From contig JAJXXW010000064.1 in NCBI GenBank assembly GCA_021780905.1, positions 24,004 to 88,003 on the forward strand: a stretch of 64,000 bases of DNA, written 5' to 3'. Origin of the DNA: a bacterium (GTDB lineage: Bacteria > Verrucomicrobiota > Verrucomicrobiia > Limisphaerales > UBA11358). Position 1 is the first letter of the stretch; the number at the start of each line of letters is the position of its first letter. The notes below the pieces were generated by a model, which was not told the origin of the DNA, did not search any database, and was given only the letters and a program-made list of their open reading frames with translations. Shown piece by piece: positions 15,534 through 24,884 of this stretch. The position numbers were made by a program, and so were the translations under genes.

Positions 15534-16961
15534 TCAGGCCGGCCCCGCCGCCTGCTTCTGCCCCCAGCCGAACAGATTCTTCGCCTTGATGACCTCGAAG
15601 ATTTGCGGCGGGATCAGCTTGGCGAGGGATTCGTCGCCGGAATGGATCTTGGCCAGCACTTCGCTGGAGTAAATTTTCAGCGCGGTGGTGTCATAGTGGG
15701 CGATGTTCACAATAAACTTGTTGTCCACCAGATGCTGGTAGAGATGGCGCAGGTGCGGCGCGATGTCGAGGTTCTCCACGGTGAAGAGCTGGCCGGTCCT
15801 TTTGTCGAGCGAGGGATAGACGTAGAGCTTCGCGCCGTTTTTGAAAAGCTGCCCGAGCGATTCCATCAGGCCGCCGGGCAGGTCGGTGTAAAATTTCTCG
15901 TCCAGCACGTCGCGCAGGCGCACGAGGCCGATGGGCAGGCCGATGGGTTTCTGCGTCTGCCGCGCGAGATAGCCGACGAGCCGGTGGTAGCGGAGAAAGT
16001 TGGAGATCAACACCGGCTGGCCGAGCGCGCCCAGCGTGTCCACGCGATCCAGAAAATCGCGGTGGTCAATCGCGTCGCCGACCTGCAACTGGCGCAAAGT
16101 CATTTCAAACATCGTGACGGGCGTCTCGCCGGCGAGCGCCGGCTCGGCGATGAATTGATCGCGGGCGCGCTCCATCATGTCCAGCATCGGGTTGGTGATG
16201 GGCCGGAAGCTGCCGCGTTCGAGCAGGACGGGTTTTTTGTAAAGCAGTTCGCCGGGGATCACGGTCTCGCCGTCGGCGGTGAACATGGCGGCTTCGGTGA
16301 GCCACTGTTCGACAAGCTGCAACGCCATCAGCCGGTTGTCCACGCCGATGAAGGCCGGTCCGGAAAATTTGATCATGTCCACCTCGACGCGCTGGCTGGT
16401 CAAGCCGTCCATCAGCGCGCCGATGAGGCGGGCGGGTTCGATGTGCTGGTAGAACGCGGCGTGGATGAGATTCACGCCGATGATGCCGACGACCTCCTGC
16501 TGGCGCGGCGTTTCCCAATCGAGCAGGCGGACGTGGATGATGATGGTGGATGGTTCGCTGCGCGGCGTGGTCTGAAACTTGATGCCGAGCCAGCCGTTGC
16601 CGCCGTCCTCGCCGGCCTTGGAAATATGCTTGGTGGCAATCGTGTTCGCGAACGCAAAAAACGTCCGGCGGTCGCCGATGCTCTGGTTGAGGCGCTGGAG
16701 CAGCAGGTCAAATTCATGATCCAGCATGGCGCCGAGCCGCTTGCGGCTGACGTAACGGTCGCTCGGCCCGTAAATCGCGTCGCTCACCGCCATGTCGTAG
16801 GCGGAAATGGTCTTGGCCACCGTGCCGGACGCCTTGCCGACGTGGAAAAACCACCGCGCGACCTCCTGCCCCGCGCCGATCTCCGCAAAGGTGCCGTAGC
16901 GTTTGGCGTCGAGGTTGATTTGCAGCGCTTTCTGGCCGGTGTTGAGTTTCTCCGCGATCAT
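15534..16961 (-). CDS. Large conserved hypothetical protein
   Basis: 475 residues. It starts MIAEKLNTGQKALQINLDAKRYGTFAEIGAGQEVARWFF, followed by GKASGTVAKTISAYDMAVSDAIYG and SDRYVSRKRLGAMLDHEF. These blocks recur in a widespread bacterial family of unknown function that databases label inconsistently. No signal peptide, transmembrane span or catalytic motif could be assigned. The ATG at 16961 has AAGGAA just upstream. Its upstream DNA is a 21-base tandem-repeat array, an unusual promoter region. Confidence 0.75.
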   Translation of the reverse strand: MIAEKLNTGQKALQINLDAKRYGTFAEIGAGQEVARWFFHVGKASGTVAKTISAYDMAVSDAIYGPSDRYVSRKRLGAMLDHEFDLLLQRLNQSIGDRRTFFAFANTIATKHISKAGEDGGNGWLGIKFQTTPRSEPSTIIIHVRLLDWETPRQQEVVGIIGVNLIHAAFYQHIEPARLIGALMDGLTSQRVEVDMIKFSGPAFIGVDNRLMALQLVEQWLTEAAMFTADGETVIPGELLYKKPVLLERGSFRPITNPMLDMMERARDQFIAEPALAGETPVTMFEMTLRQLQVGDAIDHRDFLDRVDTLGALGQPVLISNFLRYHRLVGYLARQTQKPIGLPIGLVRLRDVLDEKFYTDLPGGLMESLGQLFKNGAKLYVYPSLDKRTGQLFTVENLDIAPHLRHLYQHLVDNKFIVNIAHYDTTALKIYSSEVLAKIHSGDESLAKLIPPQIFEVIKAKNLFGWGQKQAAGPA

Positions 16962-17019
16962 AAATTCCTTGGCGGGGAAAATACACCAAACCGGGAACGT
17001 GTCCAACAAGATGCTTTGG

Positions 17020-17292
17020 CAACCGTGGGTGGGCGAGTGTCAGACGGTGATGGGCAAAAGTAAATCCACCCTGGGCGGCGGCGTGCGACCGGTGGGAACG
17101 CGTCAACGGCTGAAAAGCCGGTGCGGGACGACCGTGGGTGGCGGCGTGATGATGAAAAGTGCCGGCCCAACGACCGTTGGCCGGCGTCAGCCGATGGTGG
17201 GCGGCGACGCGGCGATGGTGGGCGTGTGTAAAACGATGGTGGGGACGTGTCCATGGACCGTTGGGCGCGGTCAGCCGATGGTTGGGCGATGC
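17020..17292. repeat. Thirteen-unit 21-bp degenerate tandem repeat
   Basis: The stretch splits into 13 consecutive 21-base units with no gaps. The best conserved are units 8-13 (17167-17292), with core CCGATGGTGGGCGG or ACCGTTGGGCG. Earlier units are more diverged (e.g. 17041: ACGGTGATGGGCAA). It starts about 60 bases upstream of the conserved hypothetical gene (minus strand). A plus-strand frame through it gives a seven-residue (T/P)MVGxxx repeat that does not look like a real protein. Confidence 0.75.
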
Positions 17293-17496
17293 AAAAACAT
17301 CAGAAAATCAGGGATTTGCGTCAAAGCGCAGGAGTTGGCGGTTTTTGACCGGTGGCCGCTCGCGCGCGGTTTCAATAAGTGTAGCCAGGACGGTGCTTTA
17401 CCCCCCCGCCGGGACGGACGGCGCTATGTAAACAGTGGAAACGCTCTGAAGCCCGCGCTCCGCTGGCGGTCGATCCGGCAAAAATCCTTCATGGCT

Positions 17497-17916
17497 TCAA
17501 GCCGCCAGCAGTTCGCAGCCGTGAATGAAAGGTTGGCAAGGCCGGGCTGACTTTTTACGAGTTCGCTTTGACCGGGACAGCGGCGGCGGCGGCGGCAACG
17601 GCTCGCCGACCCTGAAACTTTCCGGCAAGTCGCGGAACCGCGCCGGCTGCTCTTTCGCCAGCACCCCGGCCAGCCAATGCCGCATGGCTGCCAGCAACTG
17701 TTCGCGGCCGGATTCGCTTTGGAAGCGGCGCTGCCAGAACAGATGTTTGGCGAAGACCGCTTCGGCGCGGCGGGCAAGCTCCCCCCCATAATTCTCCGGG
17801 AGGTTCGTGCGGAAATAATTCCGCGCCTCGTCCAGAACCATCCACGCGAGGTAAGTCGGGCAATGGCTCGTCTGCCGTTCGAAAGGCGTCACCGGCGCAT
17901 AATTTTTCTGTTTCAT
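17497..17916 (-). CDS. Hypothetical protein
   Basis: 139 residues, starting MKQKNYAPVTPFERQTSHCP. The central part is predicted helical (ELARRAEAVFAKHLFWQRRFQ, EQLLAAMRHWLAGVLAKEQP) and is followed by a proline run (LPPPPPLSRSKRTRKK) and a basic tail. No family recognised. It stands alone between the repeat array and the restriction locus, reading in the same direction as both. Confidence 0.55.
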   Translation of the reverse strand: MKQKNYAPVTPFERQTSHCPTYLAWMVLDEARNYFRTNLPENYGGELARRAEAVFAKHLFWQRRFQSESGREQLLAAMRHWLAGVLAKEQPARFRDLPESFRVGEPLPPPPPLSRSKRTRKKSARPCQPFIHGCELLAA

Positions 17917-17961
17917 TTACGCTTAATTTAACACAGGCCGTGGGACAAAGGCTGTCCAAGC

Positions 17962-18614
17962 TTATTTTCTCCGCGCACTGCGGACGCGGTAAAGCCGCTC
18001 CGTGAAACCGCCTTCTTCAACGAAAGCTTTCTCTTGGGCGGCGAGCTGCTTGTCCAGCAGGTAGCACGCGAGATTCAGCAGCGAGAGTGCGGCATTGGCC
18101 ACGAGTTCCGCTGAACCGGGCACACACGGACAGGCACGGACTTTCACAGACGCAGGCACGGACAACTTCCCAGCTTTTCCTCGTCCTTGTCTGTCTGTGT
18201 TAGGGCGTGTTTGTCCCTGGCGTTCCTCTTCCACCCAAGACTTAACTTCCGCCAGTGTGGCGCACCGCCTCGCCTTGAAGCGCATCAGCGCGGGGTGTTC
18301 CGGGGACCACGCGCCAGCCCGCGCTGCCGCAAATAATCCTCATAATCCAGCCGCAGCTCCTCCAGGCTGGCGCGGGCCACGTTCGTGAGCTTGAGCTCCA
18401 TTTTCTTGGACGTGCCGCTCGCCTGGCTGCCCTCCGCGATGTTCTGCACGCCCGACCGCGCCGCCTGCACCATCTGGTCGTGGGTGCGGCTGCGGGGATT
18501 GATGTAGCGGTCGCAGAACCGCACCGTCACGTCGTAGGCCAGTTGCGCCACCTGGAAACTTTTCAGCTTCCGGTAGCCGCCATGCGGCGGAATCAATTTT
18601 TCCGGCTCATTCAT
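17962..18614 (-). pseudogene. Four-helix-bundle protein gene split by a frameshift
   Basis: The first frame (18614-18285) reads GGYRKLKSFQVAQLAYDVTVRF...RSRTHDQMVQAARSGVQNIAEGS...EELRLDYEDYLRQRGLARG, the S23/four-helix-bundle family. A shift by about one base near 18305 continues as AWSPEHPALMRFKARRCATLAEV and, in the second frame (18285-17962), ends CYLLDKQLAAQEKAFVEEGGFTERLYRVR, the suffix domain of the longer form. Between them lies a low-complexity stretch built from CACGGAC/GTCTG-type repeats. It lies just behind the type IIG-like gene. Frameshift or assembly error cannot be told apart here. Confidence 0.7.
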
Positions 18615-18649
18615 CGCTCAATCTTGAGTGTCCGTGTCCGTCCATTCGG

Positions 18650-21532
18650 TCAAGCTCCTTCCACGATTTTGATTTCGTCGGGTGTCAGGGCGTAAAGCTC
18701 ATAGACCAGCGCGTCTATCTGGCGGTCCAGCGCGGCGCATTTGTGCGCGTAAAAATCCTGGTCCTTGTCGCTCTGCGCGCGGGCCAGCTGCGGCTGGGCC
18801 GCCAGCATTTGCTCCACCAGCGAGACCAGTTTGTCGTGCCGAGATTTGTCGGCGGGATTTTTTAAGTCGAGTTGCGGAATTGGCAATTCACGAAATGACC
18901 GCAAAGAAATTCTTGGAAAAAGCCGCTGTTTCCCTTTTTCTGTCGTAGCTTCAACGTAGCATCCAATGAGACGTGAATTCAAAATACCCAAAATAAATTT
19001 CAAGTCAGTTTTCTCCGAACGGAAAATAATTACGGCTTTATTTGGGGCGTGTTTCTCTTCGGTGTAAGCGCAAATCAATGTTTTGCCGGTGATCTCGCGC
19101 ACGACAATTCGCGCGCCGGACAAGAATTCAGGCGGCGGTTTGTGATAGCAATGGTCGCCATATTTTGCCCATTCCTTGAATTCGGAAACGAACTCATACC
19201 GGCGTATATTTTTGCCGCCCGATTCGGGAATCCATTCTTTACCGCGATTGCTGGCGGAATGGTAAATCCGATTTTCCATTTCCAACTTCGAGTGCAATGA
19301 ATTGTGATATATTTGCATCCCCAAAACATATTTTCCAAAACTGCCCAAAGGTTGCGAACGCTGCTTCATTTTATCAACCCAAGCCGCTTGTGCGGTTTGT
19401 GGTCGGATAAAAGCAAAGCCATTCGCAGTTTTCCACGCTGAAATTGGAACGGTGATAGGTGTTAGTTCTGCGTCCAAAAGTGATTTAGCCGTCGGATGTG
19501 GCGCAGCATCTTCGATCCAATTAACATCTCCGCCGCCAGAACGATTCTTGGTAACAAGGATGATGCTGTTGACTTGTGCCGATTCAAAAACTTGACCTTG
19601 AAAAGAAACAACTGTTAGCGGACTGGATTTCTTAAGGAGAAACTCACGGCAACGCTTGTAAGCGGGCGTCATTAACATTGACGCTGGAATAATCATGCCG
19701 AAACGACCGATTGAACTTAATAATTTGTGCGCGCGTTCAATGAAGTATTTGTAGAGGTCTGGCTTGCCTTCATCTGTTTCAAAATGCTGCTGAAGGTATT
19801 TTTTCTCAAGACCGTCTTCAACCATGACATAAGGCGGATTGCCGACAATCGCATCAAACCCGCCGCGCTTCATTATTTCGGGAAAGCGATCCTCGAAATT
19901 CATCGGATTTAATTTCCGCTCCGCGACCGGCTCAAACAGTTCCCCGCTCAAAACATCCGTGCCAATCAGCGAATTGCCGCACACGATGTTTTTATTCAGC
20001 GTCGGCAACAGGGCTTGCTGCTCAAAATCCAAAAAGTATTGCCGCGTGGAGCCGGGCGTTTCGTCCTGCAACAATTTCAGGTAAAGCGAGAGCTGCGCCA
20101 CTTCCACGGCCTGATGGTCTATGTCCACGCCGTAAAGATTGTTCACCAGAATTTCCCGCTTCTTTTGCAGCGAGAGATGCAGGCCGTCCTCGCGCGGCAG
20201 CACGTCGCCCTTTCTGGCCTTGCCGGGATTCTCGTTGTAAAATTTCGTGTGGTAGCGCAGCAGCAAATCATACACGCCCAGCAAAAACGAACCGCTGCCG
20301 CACGCGATGTCGGCAAACCGCATTTCGGCAATCTGCGCGGGCGATTTGCCGTCAATCAATTTGCCGACGGTGTTGGCCACGATGTAGCGGACGATGTATT
20401 CCGGCGTGTAATAGACGCCGCCGGCCTTGCGGACTTCCGGCTTTTCCTCCACGCGGGCGCGCTTGTCCGTGGCCACGATCACCTTGCCGAGAAACCGTTC
20501 GTAAATGCTGCCGAGAATGTGAATCGGGATGGCGTTGAAATCGTAAGCGGAATTGATGTGGCAAAGGGCTTCGCAAATTTCGCCGAACTGGTCGTCATCT
20601 ACTTTGAAAGTGGGCGCGTCGAGAAGGTCGTTTTTCTTGAAAACGATGCCGTTGTAAATGCCGTCCAGCCGCCGCGACGTGGCAATGAAATCGCCCCACG
20701 CGCTGCCGCGCTCGCCAAACTTGGCGACGAGGTATTGCGGCTCAATCAGCTTGTCTTCCAAAAAGCGGATGAACACGAGCCGGTCCAAGGTGCGTTGCGT
20801 GGCTTCGGTCAAGGCTTCGCCGTCGAGCGTGGGATTGTGGTTTTTGAAGATGCGCGCGAGCGTGTCGCGGTGCGCGTCGAGTTCTTCCAAAAACGCTTCG
20901 TCAATGGACTGGTAGCCGCCTTTGAGAAGTCCGCGCTGCACCGCGCCGCGCTTTTTGGGCAGGCTCTCGGCGTATTTTTCCAGCGAGCCATTGGCGACGG
21001 CTTCGCGGGAAAACAGCCAGTAAATTTCCGCGAAAACTTTTTCGTCGCTGTATTGGCTGAAGTGGAATTTTTTCAGGTTGCGCTGGAGCGCGGTGGCCAA
21101 GTCCGGCTTGAACCGGCAGTCCACAATCTCGAATTGCTCGAAATCAAACAGCGCGGCAATGGGCGTCTGGCTGTTCCAGCCGTAGCGGATGGTCTGAAAA
21201 TAATTGTCGGGCGTGGCGATGTCGCCGAACGGTTTTTTGGCCTCGATGTAGAATTTCACGTCGCGGAAATTCGGCGCGAGATAAAACGCATAATCGGCGC
21301 GGCGCTGGGAAACGCCGTGTTCCTTGCGCTCGACTTTGACCTCCTGTTCGTAGGGATTTTTCTGGGTGTCGTGGTTCACGTCCCAGCCGAGCGCGAGCAA
21401 AAACTTGTCAATGAAGTCGCGGCGGGCTTCGGCCTCCTGATAGGCCGGGGAGAGATAGAATTTCTCATTGGCCTTGAAATCGGCGGCCAAGTGTTTCACC
21501 CGCTCGAACGCGTCCTCAAAAGTTGCTGGCAT
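18650..21532 (-). CDS. Type IIG-like restriction-methyltransferase (Eco57I class)
   Basis: 960 residues combining nuclease, adenine methyltransferase and target recognition. An N-terminal PD-(D/E)xK-like site is suggested by RRADYAFYL...VKFYIEAKKP (about 95-115). Methyltransferase motif I is FADIACGSGSFLLGVYD, and the catalytic motif IV is VGNPPYVMVE. The C-terminal third (from about 700) contains the TaqI-like specificity region (GKYVLGMQIYH, IVVREITGKTLIC, RELPIPQLD). It should methylate adenine and cut at a distance. I chose the ATG at 21532 (MPATFEDAFERVK). No separate specificity or endonuclease gene lies beside it, consistent with a one-polypeptide system. Confidence 0.88.
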   Translation of the reverse strand: MPATFEDAFERVKHLAADFKANEKFYLSPAYQEAEARRDFIDKFLLALGWDVNHDTQKNPYEQEVKVERKEHGVSQRRADYAFYLAPNFRDVKFYIEAKKPFGDIATPDNYFQTIRYGWNSQTPIAALFDFEQFEIVDCRFKPDLATALQRNLKKFHFSQYSDEKVFAEIYWLFSREAVANGSLEKYAESLPKKRGAVQRGLLKGGYQSIDEAFLEELDAHRDTLARIFKNHNPTLDGEALTEATQRTLDRLVFIRFLEDKLIEPQYLVAKFGERGSAWGDFIATSRRLDGIYNGIVFKKNDLLDAPTFKVDDDQFGEICEALCHINSAYDFNAIPIHILGSIYERFLGKVIVATDKRARVEEKPEVRKAGGVYYTPEYIVRYIVANTVGKLIDGKSPAQIAEMRFADIACGSGSFLLGVYDLLLRYHTKFYNENPGKARKGDVLPREDGLHLSLQKKREILVNNLYGVDIDHQAVEVAQLSLYLKLLQDETPGSTRQYFLDFEQQALLPTLNKNIVCGNSLIGTDVLSGELFEPVAERKLNPMNFEDRFPEIMKRGGFDAIVGNPPYVMVEDGLEKKYLQQHFETDEGKPDLYKYFIERAHKLLSSIGRFGMIIPASMLMTPAYKRCREFLLKKSSPLTVVSFQGQVFESAQVNSIILVTKNRSGGGDVNWIEDAAPHPTAKSLLDAELTPITVPISAWKTANGFAFIRPQTAQAAWVDKMKQRSQPLGSFGKYVLGMQIYHNSLHSKLEMENRIYHSASNRGKEWIPESGGKNIRRYEFVSEFKEWAKYGDHCYHKPPPEFLSGARIVVREITGKTLICAYTEEKHAPNKAVIIFRSEKTDLKFILGILNSRLIGCYVEATTEKGKQRLFPRISLRSFRELPIPQLDLKNPADKSRHDKLVSLVEQMLAAQPQLARAQSDKDQDFYAHKCAALDRQIDALVYELYALTPDEIKIVEGA

Positions 21533-21705
21533 CGGCGCGGAGCGTAGCAAACGAGCCAAACGGGGGGCAAGTGCGGCATCACGCCACGACAAAATCGGCT
21601 AAAAAAATCCCCAAATCCGGGTGGAGGCGGAGACCGGCCCGCGCTAACACTTGATCAACCCGCCCCCAGCCAGCAGGCCGGCGGCAACCTTAAACCTAAA
21701 AAAAC

Positions 21706-22416
21706 ATGAATGACCGAGATCAGCGGCGTTATGATGTGTTCAAACGCGTCCAGACGTTCGGGAACGACAACGGGGCGGATTTTGCCGCCGGCAGCGTGGC
21801 CAAAACCAACTTCACCGCGATTGACCAAGTCATCACCGGCTTGGATCAGGCCAAGGCGGGACAAGTGGGCAACGCCCACACCAGCAAAGACACGCTCCTC
21901 AACGCCGTCCGGCTGGATCTTCAAAACATCACGCGCACGGCCGCGGCGATTGATCAGGATGAACCGGGCTTTGCGGACAAGTTCCATCCGCCGAAAGCCT
22001 ACAACCCCGCCGCGCTGCTCACCACGGCGGATGCCTTTCTGCTCCAGCTCGTCGCGCAACCCACAGACAGCACCGCCGTCAAGACGGCCAAGACCGCGTT
22101 GGCGGCCAAGTTTGTGGCGCATGAAATGCCCGCCGGTTTTGTGGCCAGCCTCCAGGCCAACCGCCAAGCCATCACGGATGCCGAGGCGGACATGGAAAGT
22201 GACAGCGAAGACCGCATCGGCAACACCGCCAACATCGGCCCGCTCATTCAACAGGGGATGAAAGCGGTCAACACGCTGGACGCCATCATGCACAACAAGT
22301 ATGGCACGCAGCCGGACAAGCTGGCGGCCTGGCAAAGCGCCAGCCATGTGGAACGCGACCCGCAACGAGCCAAAGCGCCGCCCGCCCCCGCCCCCGCTGC
22401 CGCGCCCGCAAAATAA
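21706..22416 (+). CDS. Hypothetical protein, helical, with Ala-Pro tail
   Basis: 236 residues, starting MNDRDQRRYDVFKRVQTFG. Mostly helical, with Asp/Ala-rich repeats (TNFTAIDQVITGLDQAKAGQ, KTAKTALAAKF) and a disordered C-terminus (APPAPAPAAAPAK). No signal peptide or membrane segment and no recognised family. It is transcribed alone and ended by a clear intrinsic terminator. Confidence 0.7.
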   Translation: MNDRDQRRYDVFKRVQTFGNDNGADFAAGSVAKTNFTAIDQVITGLDQAKAGQVGNAHTSKDTLLNAVRLDLQNITRTAAAIDQDEPGFADKFHPPKAYNPAALLTTADAFLLQLVAQPTDSTAVKTAKTALAAKFVAHEMPAGFVASLQANRQAITDAEADMESDSEDRIGNTANIGPLIQQGMKAVNTLDAIMHNKYGTQPDKLAAWQSASHVERDPQRAKAPPAPAPAAAPAK

Positions 22417-22443
22417 CCAGGGCAACGCGTCTGGTTCCACGCG

Positions 22444-22470
22444 CCGCATTCGATGGAATGCGGTTTTTAT
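22444..22470 (+). terminator. Rho-independent terminator
   Basis: Stem CCGCATTC / GAATGCGG with loop GATG, followed by TTTTTATTT. It ends the preceding hypothetical gene and lies upstream of the DAHP synthase gene. Confidence 0.9.
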
Positions 22471-22527
22471 TTCACCGATGCGGACATTAGACTTTTGCTC
22501 CGGCAAAAGTTTGCTACACTGAACCCC

Positions 22528-23586
22528 ATGTATCGCACGCAGGATCTGCACGTCAAAGAAATCGTCCCGCTGCTCGCGCCGCGCGCGCTGAAGGCGCTGT
22601 CGCCGACGCCGGCGGCGGTGAACGCCGCCGTGGCGCAGTCGCGCGACCGCATCATCCGCATTTTGAACCAGAAGGATCCGCGCCTGCTCGTCGTCATCGG
22701 GCCATGCTCGATCCACGACGAAAAATCCGCGCTCGAATACGCGACCAGGCTGAACGCCCTCCGCCAGGAGTTCGCCGACAAGATGGAAATCGTGATGCGC
22801 GTGTATTTTGAAAAGCCGCGCACCACCATCGGCTGGAAAGGATTGATCAACGATCCGCACCTCGACGGTTCGCAGGACATCGAGGCCGGCCTGAAGCGCG
22901 CGCGGCAACTGCTGCTGCAAATCGTCGGCCTGGGCCTGCCGGCGGCGACGGAATTTCTCGACCCGATTGTGCCGCAATACATCGCCGACCTGATCACCTG
23001 GGCGGCGATCGGCGCGCGCACGACCGAATCGCAGACGCATCGCGAGATGGCGAGCGGCCTCTCGATGCCGGTCGGCCTGAAAAACTCCACCGACGGCAGC
23101 CTGCAGGTGGCGATTGACGCGATGGGCGCGACGCGGCATCCGCACAGTTTTCTGGGCCTGAACGAGGACGGCATGACGAGCATCGTCCGCACCAGCGGCA
23201 ACCCGCACGCGCACGTCGTGCTGCGCGGCGGCCGCGCGATGACGAACTATGATCCGGCGAGCATCCAGGCGGCGGAGGCCAAACTGGTTTCCGAAAAACT
23301 GCCGCCGGTGCTGATGGTGGATTGCAGCCACGCGAACTCGGAAAAGAAATTCGCCAAGCAGGAGGATGTCTGGCGCAGCGTCATCGAGCAGCGCGCCGGC
23401 GGCACGAAATCGCTCATCGGCCTGATGGTCGAGAGCCATTTGTCCGAGGGCAACCAGCCGATCCCGAAAAACATTTCCGAACTGCGCTACGGCGTGAGCG
23501 TCACCGACTCGTGCATCGGCTGGGAGGCGACCGAGCGGATGCTGCGCTGGGGCTACGCGACGCTGCCGAAACCTCCGGCGGCGTGA
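22528..23586 (+). CDS. 3-deoxy-7-phosphoheptulonate synthase (class I, AroF/G/H type)
   Basis: 352 residues, the standard length. First step of aromatic amino-acid synthesis, joining PEP and erythrose-4-phosphate. Signatures: VVIGPCSIHDEKSALEYA, RVYFEKPRTTIGWKGLINDPHLDGS, GARTTESQTHREMASGLSMPVGLKNSTDG, and metal-binding MVDCSHANSEKK. Which feedback amino acid it responds to cannot be read from this. The ATG at 22528 (MYRTQDLHVKEI) was preferred over an upstream in-frame start. It is convergent with the SGNH-family gene, which ends only six bases away. Confidence 0.95.
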   Translation: MYRTQDLHVKEIVPLLAPRALKALSPTPAAVNAAVAQSRDRIIRILNQKDPRLLVVIGPCSIHDEKSALEYATRLNALRQEFADKMEIVMRVYFEKPRTTIGWKGLINDPHLDGSQDIEAGLKRARQLLLQIVGLGLPAATEFLDPIVPQYIADLITWAAIGARTTESQTHREMASGLSMPVGLKNSTDGSLQVAIDAMGATRHPHSFLGLNEDGMTSIVRTSGNPHAHVVLRGGRAMTNYDPASIQAAEAKLVSEKLPPVLMVDCSHANSEKKFAKQEDVWRSVIEQRAGGTKSLIGLMVESHLSEGNQPIPKNISELRYGVSVTDSCIGWEATERMLRWGYATLPKPPAA

Positions 23587-23592
23587 CCGCGC

Positions 23593-24753
23593 TCACGGCC
23601 ACGTCCACTGCCAGGGAAATTGCAGCCGGTAAAACTGCGGCGCGCCGGCGACCGGAACGAAGACCGATTGCGTCGCCGTCTGGGTGATGAAGCTCACATT
23701 GGTCAGCCAGGTTTTCTGCGTCAGGGCGGTGGCGGACAGCACGAAGCCGTTGGTCAGGCCGATGGGCATATTCACCATGTCCAGCCGGTTACTGGCACCG
23801 ACGGCGGCGATCCGGGTGAATCGCGCAGGCGACAGGCTTTGCTGGACAGAATCAGCGATGACTTCACTCATCTTCGCGGTGGGGTTGCTTTCAGTATCCC
23901 AAAAAATGTAATTGGTTCCCGGCCCGTTGATTCCGGCCGGGTTAAGAGCGTCTATGACGTCAGTGCTGTAGCCATTGGGACCCAGCGCATTGGTCAGGCC
24001 GTAGGCGGCGGCGTTGGTCAGCACATTGTTGAGCAGGGTGAAAATATCGGGAACACAAATCGTCAGACCGGGTGAATTTGCGGCAATCTGTTTGAGCATG
24101 GCAACGTAGTTGGTATTGAAGCTGATGATGCGCTGGCGGATGAATGCCGGATAATTCGGATAATTGACACCTGAATTATTAAATGAGGGTATTGTGCTGA
24201 GATCGGCGACATTCGGCGCGACCAGAGTGCGGCAGCCCTTCGCATAAAGGTTGGTGATGATATTGTAATGGTTGGTGAGATGCTGGTTGATGGCCGTGGT
24301 CCAGATGGCAAGGTTTGTGCCACCGCCGTCTTGACTGGAGGTCGGATCGCCAACCGTGGCGCTGAGCATATCGCCATAAAAATCCGCGTTGCCCACCCAA
24401 AGCACAAAGAGGCAGTTGGTGGCATTGGCGGGCTGGCTGAAGCCGTTCACATCGGCGACCACATTGGAACTATAGTGGCCGAAGTAAGAAAAATTGTTGC
24501 TGTTGTAATTCCAAATGGGGTTCGTGATGGAATTGGCACCCAGTCCCTGACGCTGCGCCAGCACTTCCACCCAAGTCCGGCCGTTGCAGTTGCGTTGGCC
24601 GTAGAACTGGGGATCGCTCAGTGGGTTGACATTGTTGGTGGTAGTCGAGATCGAATCGCCCCAGATGTAGATGGAGGAAAAACCGGCCTGCGCCGAGAAA
24701 ACCTGGCCGCCGAAAAACAACACGATGGCTGTGAACTGGATGAGTCTTTTCAC
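23593..24753 (-). CDS. Secreted SGNH/GDSL-family hydrolase lacking the catalytic His
   Basis: 386 residues with a signal peptide (MKRLIQFTAIVLFFGGQVFSAQA). Block I is IYIWGDSIST with the nucleophilic Ser, and the Asn of block III is in LWVGNADFYGD. In block V the usual D-x-x-H-P-T reads FWDTESNPTAK, with Asn where His is expected, so esterase activity is doubtful. A C-terminal tail (VPVAGAPQFYRLQFPW) matches the exported-protein tail seen elsewhere in the window. The start codon is GTG. It is divergent from the FadL-like gene. Confidence 0.8.
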   Translation of the reverse strand: MKRLIQFTAIVLFFGGQVFSAQAGFSSIYIWGDSISTTTNNVNPLSDPQFYGQRNCNGRTWVEVLAQRQGLGANSITNPIWNYNSNNFSYFGHYSSNVVADVNGFSQPANATNCLFVLWVGNADFYGDMLSATVGDPTSSQDGGGTNLAIWTTAINQHLTNHYNIITNLYAKGCRTLVAPNVADLSTIPSFNNSGVNYPNYPAFIRQRIISFNTNYVAMLKQIAANSPGLTICVPDIFTLLNNVLTNAAAYGLTNALGPNGYSTDVIDALNPAGINGPGTNYIFWDTESNPTAKMSEVIADSVQQSLSPARFTRIAAVGASNRLDMVNMPIGLTNGFVLSATALTQKTWLTNVSFITQTATQSVFVPVAGAPQFYRLQFPWQWTWP

Positions 24754-24884
24754 GTCGGCAACAATGCCGGACGGCCAAGCATTGTAAAGCGGTTTTTTGC
24801 CGGCGCGAAGAATCGAATTTTCTGGCGCCGGACGGACCAGCGTTTAATCTCCGGGCCGGCTCGTTTCCTGCTAAATCGCCGTTG

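Noticed and set aside
15603..17063. A 486-residue open frame on the plus strand opposite the conserved hypothetical
   Set aside because: Its translation is rich in Val/His/Arg/Asp with no domain, as expected for the antisense of a GC-rich gene; the minus-strand protein is clearly real.
17020..17292. CRISPR array
   Set aside because: Units are contiguous and degenerate with no unique spacers, and no cas genes are nearby.
16903..17550. Frame through the 21-bp array giving a seven-residue repeat protein
   Set aside because: It begins inside the neighbouring gene's complement, has no ribosome-binding site, and the unit substitutions do not preserve residues as coding repeats do.
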